Shown piece after piece: positions 8,048 through 15,129 of a stretch of DNA of 29,442 nt. The notes below the pieces were generated by a model. That model was not told where the DNA came from. It searched no databases and saw only the letters and a program-made list of their open reading frames with translations. Position numbers and translations under genes: made by a program. The DNA is from Chloroflexota bacterium (GTDB lineage: Bacteria > Chloroflexota > Dehalococcoidia > DSTF01 > JACRBR01). The number at the start of each line of letters is the position of its first letter. Position 1 is the first letter of the stretch. The stretch covers positions 1-29,442 of the forward strand of contig JACRBR010000295.1 of NCBI GenBank assembly GCA_016213125.1, written 5' to 3'.

Positions 8048-8062
8048 GGAAAGGACACTCGA

Positions 8063-8476
8063 ATGCACGTAACGATCGATGGGTTCGGCGGCAACCCCGC
8101 ACTGCTCGGAAATCTTGAGCTGGTCCGCAATCTCCTCGACCGGTATCCGGACGAAATCGGAATGACAAAGATCTCGGAGCCACACGTCTTCGAGTATTCC
8201 GGCATCAAGTCGGAGGACTGGGGCGTCTCGGGCTTCGTCCTCATCGCGGAATCCCACATCGCCATCCACACCTTCCCCGAGCACCAGCAGGTGTGGGTCG
8301 ACATCTTCTCCTGCAAGGGCTTCGACGAGATCCCGGCGATCGACAAGATCGTCGATGCCTTCGGCCTTCAGGACACCCGCATCAACAAGCTCGAGCGCGG
8401 GCTCGAGTACCCGCACAACGTCCAGCGCAGTATTCCCATGAACCGGCAGGAACGGCGCGAAGTCACCCCCGTGTGA
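8063..8476 (+). CDS. speD: S-adenosylmethionine decarboxylase proenzyme (SpeD, class 1b)
   Basis: The 137-residue protein is a full-length small bacterial SpeD. It self-cleaves at the Glu63-Ser64 bond in AESHIAIHTFPE, turning Ser64 into the pyruvoyl cofactor. His69 and Cys84 (IFSCKG) are the usual processing and catalytic residues. The enzyme makes decarboxylated SAM, the aminopropyl donor for spermidine. Some bacterial SpeD relatives have become arginine or ornithine decarboxylases, and the sequence alone does not exclude that. No spermidine synthase (speE) gene is nearby. The ATG at 8063 follows an AAAGGA site. The gene ends in a strong hairpin at 8511-8539 and is probably monocistronic. 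Confidence 0.95.
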   Translation: MHVTIDGFGGNPALLGNLELVRNLLDRYPDEIGMTKISEPHVFEYSGIKSEDWGVSGFVLIAESHIAIHTFPEHQQVWVDIFSCKGFDEIPAIDKIVDAFGLQDTRINKLERGLEYPHNVQRSIPMNRQERREVTPV

Positions 8477-8510
8477 CCTGACTTCGTCCTAATCCACATC
8501 CACCGAACGC

Positions 8511-8539
8511 AAGGGCGGCCTCACGCGTGGGCCGCCCTT
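8511..8539 (+). terminator. Intrinsic-type terminator after speD
   Basis: AAGGGCGGCC (8511-8520) and GGCCGCCCTT (8530-8539) form a perfect 10-bp stem with a 9-base loop, followed by CTTGCTG. It is 34 bp past the speD stop. Confidence 0.75.
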
Positions 8540-8540
8540 C

Positions 8541-8608
8541 TTGCTGCCCGGCCGCTCCGCTGGCGCCCGGGACGTTGCTGCCCGGCCGCTCCGCTGGCGC
8601 CCGGGACG
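8541..8608. repeat. Perfect 34-bp tandem duplication
   Basis: The segment 8541-8574 is repeated without a mismatch at 8575-8608. Each unit starts with TTGCTGCCCGGCCGC, ends with GCGCCCGGGACG, and has complementary CCCGG/CCGGG ends that could fold. It lies directly after the speD terminator and before the promoter of the next gene. Confidence 0.9.
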
Positions 8609-8641
8609 CCATACGCCTATCCGCCAATGGCGCCTTGGGCA

Positions 8642-8647
8642 TACAAT
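8642..8647 (+). promoter_or_regulatory. Putative -10 box of the cytidylate-kinase-like gene
   Basis: TACAAT lies 18 bp before the ATG at 8666, with a GGGGAGG ribosome site between. Transcription would begin very near the ribosome site, giving a very short leader. No -35 hexamer is evident. Confidence 0.4.
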
Positions 8648-8665
8648 TGCGGGGAGGTCGGTCGC

Positions 8666-9376
8666 ATGCCGGTCATCACCGTCTCTGGCTCGCTCGCTTC
8701 GGGCGCTCGGGAGGCCGCGCAGGCCGTCGCTGCCGAGCTCGGCCTCGACTACGTCGATCACGAGATCCTCGTCGAGGCGGCCCGCGCGCTTGGCGTGAGC
8801 GTCTCCGCGATGGAGAAGCACGACGAGCGGCGCAGCACCGTAGGCGAGCGCCTGGCATCGGTCATGCGTACGCTCATGGAGCGCAGCGCCGCGGCGGGTA
8901 CCGCCGATCCCCTCGCCGGCGGCGGGCTCGAGACCGTCCTCGCACGGTCCTACGGTGAGGCCGCCGAGCTCGGAGCGTCGCCGCAGACCGGCCAGCTGGA
9001 CGACGAGAGCTACATCCGCACGCTGAAGTCCGTGATCAAAGGAATCGCCGCTCGCGGCAACGTCGTGATCCTGGGCCGTGGCTCGCAGGCCATCCTGCAA
9101 CATGAACCGGAGACCCTGAATGTATGGGTGGCGGCCCCTCGGGAATGGCGCGTCCAGAACCTGGTGAAGCGGGAAGGGATCAGTGCGACGGACGCTGAGA
9201 AGCGGATCGACAAGAGCGACAGGGACCGCGATGCCTTCCATCGTCACTACTTCAAGGTCGAACCCAGCAGCCCCCAGCTCTACGATCTCGGATTCAATGC
9301 GGGCCGCATCGCCCCGGATGTCGCCGCAAAGATGATCGCCCTCGCCGCCCGCGAACTCGCCCCCAAGCCCGGCTAG
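8666..9376 (+). CDS. Cytidylate kinase-like family protein
   Basis: The 236-residue protein matches the cytidylate-kinase-like family (P-loop kinase fold). The N-terminus MPVITVSGSLASGAREAAQ aligns with the family's phosphate loop (usually GSGGRE). Later motifs are VVILGRGSQAIL, VWVAAPREWRVQNLVKREG and RIDKSDRDRDAFHRHYF, with LYDLGFNAGRIAPDVAA near the end. Members are often annotated as Cmk-like but their substrate is generally unproven. The loop lacks the invariant lysine of classical nucleotide kinases and has Arg in its place, as in much of this family. I choose the ATG at 8666, which has GGGGAGG eight bases upstream, over the in-frame ATG 39 bp earlier, which would place the promoter inside the gene. 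Confidence 0.82.
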   Translation: MPVITVSGSLASGAREAAQAVAAELGLDYVDHEILVEAARALGVSVSAMEKHDERRSTVGERLASVMRTLMERSAAAGTADPLAGGGLETVLARSYGEAAELGASPQTGQLDDESYIRTLKSVIKGIAARGNVVILGRGSQAILQHEPETLNVWVAAPREWRVQNLVKREGISATDAEKRIDKSDRDRDAFHRHYFKVEPSSPQLYDLGFNAGRIAPDVAAKMIALAARELAPKPG

Positions 9377-9445
9377 CCGACACTAGGCGCCAACCGACGA
9401 CTCGCCCCAATCCCCAGCGACCAACGACGAACGACTGACACCATC

Positions 9446-9778
9446 ATGTACCTCCACCCCGAAGCCCAGCGCCTGCTCGAAGACGTACGCCATGCCCACG
9501 AGCAGCTCATGGCGCACTTCCATGCAGATGAGGCGCACCGGCGCGCGTTTCGCGCCGTGTACGAGGCGCTGGAGTCCGCGGTCGGCGACGTGGACGAAGC
9601 GCACCTGCAGGCGCCGATCGATGGCGGCTGGTCGCCGGCGCGCATCCTCGTCCACCTGGCCGAACACGACCAGGGCATCGAGGAGGCAACCCGCCGGGGC
9701 GTGGAGCACATGATCGAACACGGGCTCGAGCACGCTCGCAGCCTGTGGCAGGCACGCACGCCGCGCACTGCCCCGTGA
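9446..9778 (+). CDS. Small DinB-like helical protein
   Basis: This 110-residue protein resembles the N-terminal half of DinB/YfiT-like four-helix proteins. The pattern LQAPIDGGWSPARILVHLAEHD matches the conserved Trp-Ser-Pro and His-Leu-Ala core, in which the His is a metal ligand. It is shorter than typical DinB proteins (about 150-170 residues), so the later metal-binding histidines may be missing. It has many His residues (HAHEQLMAHFHADEAH), so some metal binding is possible. No clear ribosome site precedes the ATG. Its TGA stop overlaps the GTG start of plsY (GTGA), suggesting translational coupling. Function unknown. Confidence 0.6.
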   Translation: MYLHPEAQRLLEDVRHAHEQLMAHFHADEAHRRAFRAVYEALESAVGDVDEAHLQAPIDGGWSPARILVHLAEHDQGIEEATRRGVEHMIEHGLEHARSLWQARTPRTAP

Positions 9779-10455
9779 ACGTTCTCGCCGCGTTTGCGTT
9801 GGTCGCCGTGTCATACCTGATCGGCTCGATTCCCGTCGCCCAGCTCGTTGCCCGTTACACGAAGAACATCGACCTCCGCGAAGTTGGCAGCGGCAACGTC
9901 GGCGCATCGAATGTCTGGCAGAGTGTGGAGCGTTGGCTCGTTGTGCCGGTGGGCCTGGCGCAGATCGGCCAGGGGCTCGCGGGCGTGATGCTAGCTCGTT
10001 TCACGGACCAGGGCGGCGGCGTCCAGGCGCTGTGCGGGATCGCTGCGGTCACCGCGCACGACTGGAACCCGTGGCTCGGCTTCACGGGCGGCCGCGGCAT
10101 CGGCCAGACGATCGGTGTGCTCCTCGGGCTAACGTGGCCTTCGCTCGGGGTGTTCATCGCCGTCTCGCTGGTGGGCGTCGCCATCGGCTGGATCCCGCAG
10201 TTCGTCGCGCTCGCCCTCTTCGCGGCGCCCTTCGGTGAGGTGTTCTTCGGCGACTCGGCCGCTGCTGCCTGGGGCGCGTTCGCACTCGCCGTCATTGCGA
10301 TGGTAAAACGCGTGCTGGGCAACGCGCGGCCCGGCGCGGAGCTGGCGCGCCCCGATGTGTGGCTGAGCCGACTTGTGTACGACCGTGATGGCCGCGATCG
10401 TGATGCGTGGGTGCGCCGCGGCCTGCCGCATAGGTCCGCCCGCAAGAGAGACTGA
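9775..10455 (+). CDS. plsY: Glycerol-3-phosphate acyltransferase PlsY
   Basis: The 226-residue membrane protein has PlsY hallmarks: SYLIGSIPVAQLVARY at the first membrane segment, LREVGSGNVGASN, and GFTGGRGIGQTIG (usually GGKG). PlsY transfers the acyl group from acyl-phosphate to glycerol 3-phosphate in the membrane, the first step of phospholipid synthesis. The GTG at 9775 overlaps the stop of the preceding small gene by four bases and directly begins the conserved hydrophobic segment. The upstream ATG at 9745 would add ten unlike residues. The basic tail after residue 190 is longer than usual. The gene is followed by a GC-rich hairpin. Confidence 0.9.
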   Translation: MNVLAAFALVAVSYLIGSIPVAQLVARYTKNIDLREVGSGNVGASNVWQSVERWLVVPVGLAQIGQGLAGVMLARFTDQGGGVQALCGIAAVTAHDWNPWLGFTGGRGIGQTIGVLLGLTWPSLGVFIAVSLVGVAIGWIPQFVALALFAAPFGEVFFGDSAAAAWGAFALAVIAMVKRVLGNARPGAELARPDVWLSRLVYDRDGRDRDAWVRRGLPHRSARKRD

Positions 10456-10459
10456 TGTG

Positions 10460-10487
10460 ACGCGCCCGTCCTCGGCTGTGGGCGCGT
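10460..10487 (+). terminator. Hairpin after plsY
   Basis: ACGCGCCC (10460-10467) and GGGCGCGT (10480-10487) form a perfect 8-bp stem with a 12-base loop, five bases past the plsY stop. The T-run is poor (GTTCC), so termination may be partial. Confidence 0.45.
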
Positions 10488-10506
10488 GTTCCGCCGGTCT
10501 CTCCGT

Positions 10507-10512
10507 TACAAT
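10507..10512 (+). promoter_or_regulatory. Putative -10 box of the S41-like gene
   Basis: TACAAT lies 35 bp before the chosen start of the S41-like gene and after the plsY hairpin. There is no convincing -35. It suggests that the lipoprotein gene is transcribed separately from plsY. Confidence 0.4.
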
Positions 10513-10546
10513 GATCTCCGTTACGCCAGCGAGGGCTGCTGATCGC

Positions 10547-11953
10547 ATGACACATCCGGCTTCGCCCCGTCAATACCGGCGCATGGTCGCGCCGGTACTC
10601 TGTGTCTGGCTGCTTCCAGTACTTGCGGCATGCGGCGTCGCGACGCTCGACCCCACGCCGACGCCGGCTCCGGCCACGCACACCCCGGTCGTAGCAGCTA
10701 CGCCGACTCCGGACACCGAACTCTTCCGCGATGGCGGTGCCGCCATCATCCAGCGCGCATTTGACCGGCTACTGGATGAGTACATCGAGCCCCTGGACTC
10801 GTCGCGCATCCTGGATGGTGCCTGGACCCTGCTGGCACAGCGCGCGGCTGAGGAATCGCTCGATGTGCCCGAGAAGCCCGGCTTCTCCGACGACCGCATC
10901 GCCGATTTCGAGCTGTTTCGCACGGCGTACGCCTCGATTGCGTCGCAGTCGACCGACCCGACCCAGCTCCGATACGCGGCCATCCGGGGCATGACGGAGG
11001 CCCTGCAGGACTGCCACACCTTCTTCCTCAGCCCGGTCGCCAACGACACGCTGGTCGGCCAGCGGGAGGGGAACGGTGTGGTGGGGATCGGCGTGGAGCT
11101 GGCGGGGGTGCCGCCGCTTGTGACGGAGGTGATCACGGCCGGACCGGCCGATCGCGCCGGCGTGCGCGTCGGCGATCTCCTCGTGGCCGTCGATGACGTC
11201 GATATCAGTGGCGGCGGCCCGGCTGCGGCGTTCGAGCGCATCAACGGTGCTGAGAACACGAAGGTCACCATTACCATGGAGCGCCCGGACGAGCCGGCCC
11301 CCATCGACATCACGATCACGCGCGAGAACGTGAACCCGCCCAACATCGAGACGCGCATCATCGATGAGACCATCGGCTACCTGCGAGTCCGCAACTTCGT
11401 CGATGGCGGCATCGCCGTCCAGCTGCGCCAGACGCTGGATGCGTTCGAGACCCAGGGCGTGACATCGTGGATCATCGACATGCGCGGCAACCCGGGCGGG
11501 CGTCTCGACACGGACGCGATCAGCCTCTTCGTGCCCGATGGCGTCATCGTGCGCGACCGCAACCGCGCGGGCGAGCTGCACGAAGATCTCGCCACGGGCC
11601 GGGTGCTGACGACGATACGCCCGGCCGTCGTGCTGACGAACAACCGCACGGGCTCCGTTGCCGAGGTGTTCGTGGCGGCGTTGAAGGAGTACGGCGTCGC
11701 GTACGTCGTGGGCGCGAACACGAACGGCTGCGTGGGATATACCGATGTGCGGGAGCTGGGCGACGACTCGTCCCTCGCTGTGACCACGAACGTCAACCTC
11801 GGCCCGGTGACCGGCGAGGAGCTGGCCGGCGTCGGCGTGGCGCCCGATGAGCTGGTGGGGCGCACCGCCGACGACATCGCCGCCCTGCTCGACCCGCAGC
11901 TCGATGCGGCGGTGGCGCACCTCCAGGCGGTCGCCGGCACAACGGGCCAGTAG
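10547..11953 (+). CDS. S41-family (C-terminal processing protease-like) lipoprotein lacking the catalytic Lys
   Basis: The 468-residue product has a lipoprotein signal (VLCVWLLPVLAACG, lipid Cys29), then a Pro/Thr-rich linker to about 57. Next come an N-terminal helical region with DCHTFFLSP (about 155-163), a PDZ domain (about 175-260) and the S41 catalytic core. The core has MRGNPGG (about 312-318) and the nucleophile Ser370 in NNRTGSVAEVF. In CtpA/Prc-type enzymes a lysine lies 25 residues after the serine. Here that position is Cys395 (NTNGCVGYTD), so the Ser/Lys dyad is incomplete. It may be inactive, or may belong to an S41 branch with another base. The ATG at 10547 follows a GAGGG site; ATG 10583 is an alternative. 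It is convergent with the next gene, with 8 bp between the stops. Confidence 0.85.
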   Translation: MTHPASPRQYRRMVAPVLCVWLLPVLAACGVATLDPTPTPAPATHTPVVAATPTPDTELFRDGGAAIIQRAFDRLLDEYIEPLDSSRILDGAWTLLAQRAAEESLDVPEKPGFSDDRIADFELFRTAYASIASQSTDPTQLRYAAIRGMTEALQDCHTFFLSPVANDTLVGQREGNGVVGIGVELAGVPPLVTEVITAGPADRAGVRVGDLLVAVDDVDISGGGPAAAFERINGAENTKVTITMERPDEPAPIDITITRENVNPPNIETRIIDETIGYLRVRNFVDGGIAVQLRQTLDAFETQGVTSWIIDMRGNPGGRLDTDAISLFVPDGVIVRDRNRAGELHEDLATGRVLTTIRPAVVLTNNRTGSVAEVFVAALKEYGVAYVVGANTNGCVGYTDVRELGDDSSLAVTTNVNLGPVTGEELAGVGVAPDELVGRTADDIAALLDPQLDAAVAHLQAVAGTTGQ

Positions 11954-11961
11954 CCGCTGTC

Positions 11962-13308
11962 CTACGCGGATGGAGCCGGGTCGTCGGGCGCCGGCGCCGC
12001 GCCGCCCGGCAGGAAGCGGAAACGCCTGCGCTGAGGGGCTTCCAGGGCCGGTGGAGGTTCGGCAGCGCCCTCGGCGCTCTCCGGCGCCTCCGCGCCCGGC
12101 GGCGGATCGGCGGGCGGCGTGGCGGGCCCTTCCGTGCCGAAGCCGGGGTTCCCCAAGTCGGCCGCTGGCACGACCCGCTCGAGCTGTAACCGCTCCCGCA
12201 GCGCCTTTGCGCCGTACTCGCCCAGCGACCGGTCGAGCGCCTCATCGGGCGGCACGTCGCCCAGCCGCAGGTAGCTGTACTGGTACATGTCGCGCGCCAT
12301 CGCAGCGAAGGGCACGATAAGGATCACGAAGATCAGCCCACCCAGTGCTCCGGCCACGACCAGCAGCATGATGATCACGCCCGGATGCAGCCGCAAGAAA
12401 TCGCCCTGGATCTTGGGCACGATGAAGTTGTTCTCGATCTGCTGGATGATCAGGAAGGCCAGCGCCACCCACAGCGCCTTCACCGGATCCTGCGCGAGTG
12501 CCACCAGCACCGCCGGTACCGCGCCGATGATCGGCCCGATAATGGGGATCATCTCCGTGACGCCGGCAATGATCGCAAGGCCGATGGGATACTTCACATT
12601 CAGCAGATCCAGCGCCACATAGGACATCGCACCGATGATCAACCCCTGCAGCAGCATCGCGCGGATGTAGTTCTTGAAGACCGCGTCGATGATCCCCAGG
12701 AAGTTGCGCACGTCATGACGCCAGTCCGGCGGGAACATGCCGATGAACGACCGAACGCCACGCGGGTGGTCTTTCAGGGTGTAGAACAGCCACACCGGGA
12801 TCGTCAGGTATCCGATGAGGATGGCGAACGTGCTACCCAGGAATGCGACGGCGTCCGGCGCGAGGCCGGTCGCCCAATCGCCCGCGGCGTCGCCGGCATC
12901 CGTCAGCCACTTGTCCACGCGCTCGTGCTGCTCGGCCGGCACGTACTTGTCATAGAGCTCGGTCAATCGTTCGCGCGCGCTGTCGATCGTGTCCGGGAGG
13001 CTGTCGCTGAAGTCCTGGATCTCGTCAATCGCGTCGGGTACGACCAGAAAGCCGATACCGGTGCCGATCCCGGCGACCGACGCGTACAGAAGGAGGATTG
13101 CGATGCCGCGCGCGGCGTAGGGACGCGCGCGATAGAACGGCAGCCGCACGGCGATGAAGGAGACGGCCGGTGCGATGACATAGGCGATCGCCGTGCCGAG
13201 GACGAACGGGAAGATAGCCGTCCGCACGCTCCAGATGACGTACAGCCCCAGCAGGATCGGGAGGATGACCATGACGACGCGCGTGCGCCGCTTCCAGACG
13301 TCGTCCAT
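11962..13308 (-). CDS. AI-2E family (PerM-like) membrane transporter
   Basis: The 448-residue protein has paired N-terminal membrane helices and a soluble stretch at about 75-150. A C-terminal membrane block carries the family motif GVTEMIPIIGPIIGAVPAVLVAL and then IENNFIVPKIQGDFLRLHPGVIIM. These motifs identify the AI-2E exporter/PerM superfamily. Members include TqsA and Na+/H+ or other small-solute transporters, so the substrate is unknown. The last 80 residues are a Pro/Ala/Glu-rich, probably disordered cytoplasmic tail, longer than in most relatives. An AAGGGA site precedes the ATG at 13308. It is divergent from the Nif3-like gene and convergent with the S41-like gene. Confidence 0.9.
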   Translation of the reverse strand: MDDVWKRRTRVVMVILPILLGLYVIWSVRTAIFPFVLGTAIAYVIAPAVSFIAVRLPFYRARPYAARGIAILLLYASVAGIGTGIGFLVVPDAIDEIQDFSDSLPDTIDSARERLTELYDKYVPAEQHERVDKWLTDAGDAAGDWATGLAPDAVAFLGSTFAILIGYLTIPVWLFYTLKDHPRGVRSFIGMFPPDWRHDVRNFLGIIDAVFKNYIRAMLLQGLIIGAMSYVALDLLNVKYPIGLAIIAGVTEMIPIIGPIIGAVPAVLVALAQDPVKALWVALAFLIIQQIENNFIVPKIQGDFLRLHPGVIIMLLVVAGALGGLIFVILIVPFAAMARDMYQYSYLRLGDVPPDEALDRSLGEYGAKALRERLQLERVVPAADLGNPGFGTEGPATPPADPPPGAEAPESAEGAAEPPPALEAPQRRRFRFLPGGAAPAPDDPAPSA

Positions 13309-13421
13309 ATGTCCCTTATCGTCACAGATTCGCCCATCCCAGCGCCATAGGGCGATCGAACCATGCGGCTCAGGGTTCCTGCGGCGCGTTTAGCGCCCTC
13401 GCCAGCCGATTCGCCCTTCCA

Positions 13422-13427
13422 TACACT
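13422..13427 (+). promoter_or_regulatory. Putative -10 box for leaderless Nif3-like mRNA
   Basis: TACACT ends six bases before the ATG at 13434, and no ribosome site is present. With the usual 6-8-base distance to the start of transcription, the mRNA would begin at the start codon. Confidence 0.45.
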
Positions 13428-13433
13428 GGCCGC

Positions 13434-14198
13434 ATGCACGCAAACGCCTCGCTGGCCGAGATGGTGGCCTGGCTCGACCGGCATCTGGACACGCCGGCCT
13501 ACGCCGAGTCCGAGCCTGACGCGAACGGCCTGATCCTGGATACGGGCGAGCCCGGCGTGACGAAGTTCGCCGTCGCCGTGAACACCTCGCTGGCCACGAT
13601 CTTCGGCGCGGCGAAGGCGGGTGCGCAGCTCCTGGTGGTGCACCACTCGACCTGGGACCACATCGACTATCACCTGCGCGCCGAGAAGCTGCAGGCGCTG
13701 AAGCTCGCGGGAGTCTCGCTGTACGGTGCCCATGCCTCGTTGGACTGCGCCCCAAACGTTGGAAACGGCTGGGTGTTGGCCGAACTGCTCGGCGTGCGCG
13801 TCGACGGCACCTTCTGCGACTATCACGGCGGGAAGGCCGGCGTCATCGGGGCCTGCGACGGCAGCTTCGCCGATCTTATCCAGCGCGCCTCCCGCGGGTT
13901 GCGCGTGCAGGTCGAGGCGCACCAGCACGCGAAGGCGTTCGGCCGCATCGCTATCGTCCCAGGGGGCGGCGGCATGACCAACGATCTCGACGAGGCGCGA
14001 CGCACGGGCGCCGATACGTACGTCACCGGCGAGGGGAGCATGTTCACCCGTATGTTCGCGAAGGAGACGGGCATGAACCTCGTGCTCGGCACGCACTACG
14101 CGACGGAGGCGCCTGGCATTCGCGCGCTCGGCGAGCGCCTGTCGGCCGAGGCAGGCATCCCGTTCGAGTTCATCGACGAATCACCTGACGTGTTCTAG
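13434..14198 (+). CDS. Nif3-like dinuclear metal centre protein
   Basis: The 254-residue protein is a Nif3/YbgI/DUF34 member. The metal ligands expected for the dinuclear site are present: His70-His71 in LLVVHHSTW, Asp104 in GAHASLDCAPNVGNG, and His221 plus Glu225 in LGTHYATEAPGI. The family forms hexameric toroids. Its biological role is debated; GTP cyclohydrolase-like activities and metal handling have been proposed. It appears to be the first gene of a three-gene plus-strand cluster: the DUF58 gene starts 4 bp after its stop and the hydroxyacid dehydrogenase follows 9 bp further on. Confidence 0.9.
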   Translation: MHANASLAEMVAWLDRHLDTPAYAESEPDANGLILDTGEPGVTKFAVAVNTSLATIFGAAKAGAQLLVVHHSTWDHIDYHLRAEKLQALKLAGVSLYGAHASLDCAPNVGNGWVLAELLGVRVDGTFCDYHGGKAGVIGACDGSFADLIQRASRGLRVQVEAHQHAKAFGRIAIVPGGGGMTNDLDEARRTGADTYVTGEGSMFTRMFAKETGMNLVLGTHYATEAPGIRALGERLSAEAGIPFEFIDESPDVF

Positions 14199-14202
14199 TG
14201 CC

Positions 14203-15120
14203 ATGACGCCAGCCTCGAGGCTTCAGCCCGCGACGTCGAATTCCCTCCCGCCGGAGATGCTCGCGCGCATCCGGCGCATCGAGATCCGCGCGCGGCGGCT
14301 CGTGGCCAACGTCTTCCTGGGGGAATACCACAGCGTGTTCAAGGGTCGGGGCATCGAGTTCAGCGAAGTGCGGCAGTACCAGCCGGGCGACGACGTGCGC
14401 ATAATCGACTGGAACGTCACCGCGCGCATGAACGTGCCCTACGTGAAGCAGTACATCGAGGAACGCGAGCTGACGGTGCTGATTGCGGTCGACGTCAGCG
14501 CATCGTCCGCCTTCACCTCGACGGCCGTCTCGAAGCGAGAGCTCGCCGCCGAAGTCGCTGCCACGCTCGCGTTCGCGGCCGTCTCGAACAACGACCGCGT
14601 CGGCTTGCTGACCTTCAGCGACCGGGTCGAGCAGTACGTGCCGCCGGGCAAGTCCCGCCGCCACGTCCTCCGCATCGTCCGCGAGCTGCTGTACCATCAA
14701 CCGCATGGGCAGGGCACGGACATCGGTGCGGCGCTGCTGTATCTGGCGCGCGTCGCCCGCCGCCGCGCCATAGTCTTTCTCATCTCGGACTTCTTCGACG
14801 ACGGCTACGAAAGGCAGCTCCGCGCCGCCTCATTGCGTCACGAAGTCGTGGCGTTGACGCTTTCTGACCCGCGAGAGGAATCGCTGCCGGACATCGGCCT
14901 GGTGGAGATGGAGGATGCCGAAACCGGCGCGCGGACCCTGGTGGACACCTCGGACAGGGCGGTGCGGGAGGCCTATGCCGCCCGATCGCGAGGGATGGTC
15001 GAGCGCCGGCGCCGCACGCTGGCCGCCATCGGCATCGACGAGATCCCGCTGCGGACCGATCGATCGTACGTGGAGCCGCTGTTGCGGGCCTTCCGGGCAC
15101 GCGAGCGCCGCAGGCGATAA
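14203..15120 (+). CDS. DUF58 family protein, soluble type
   Basis: This 305-residue protein has no membrane segment, unlike the DUF58 protein at 2728-3987. The DUF58 signature is at about 46-85: VFKGRGIEFSEVRQYQPGDD, then RIIDWNVTARMN. A von Willebrand A fold follows with a MIDAS-like DVSASS (97-102) and GTDIGAALL. It matches the soluble DUF58 group usually encoded beside MoxR and BatA/BatB genes. Here no MoxR gene is adjacent. It sits between a Nif3-like gene and a dehydrogenase, with spacers of 4 and 9 bp. It might use the MoxR ATPase encoded about 9 kb away. Its function is unknown. Confidence 0.9.
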   Translation: MTPASRLQPATSNSLPPEMLARIRRIEIRARRLVANVFLGEYHSVFKGRGIEFSEVRQYQPGDDVRIIDWNVTARMNVPYVKQYIEERELTVLIAVDVSASSAFTSTAVSKRELAAEVAATLAFAAVSNNDRVGLLTFSDRVEQYVPPGKSRRHVLRIVRELLYHQPHGQGTDIGAALLYLARVARRRAIVFLISDFFDDGYERQLRAASLRHEVVALTLSDPREESLPDIGLVEMEDAETGARTLVDTSDRAVREAYAARSRGMVERRRRTLAAIGIDEIPLRTDRSYVEPLLRAFRARERRRR

Positions 15121-15129
15121 CCTCACGCC

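Larger units (their letters stand above)
7574..8062. other. 489-bp gene-free region between gltA and speD
   Basis: No credible protein gene lies here; open frames across it resemble no known protein and lack ribosome sites. The gltA-proximal part is the AT-richest stretch nearby and holds two inverted repeats. The speD-proximal part is GC-rich and can fold into several hairpins. I looked for tRNA, tmRNA, RNase P RNA, SRP RNA and known SAM riboswitch landmarks and saw none. Confidence 0.6.

Noticed and set aside
7574..8062. Possible tRNA, tmRNA, RNase P RNA, SRP RNA or SAM riboswitch in the gltA/speD spacer
   Set aside because: The conserved sequence landmarks of each were looked for by eye and not found. 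Only generic hairpins remain.
8541..8608. Short CRISPR array
   Set aside because: There are only two adjacent copies with no spacers and no cas genes.
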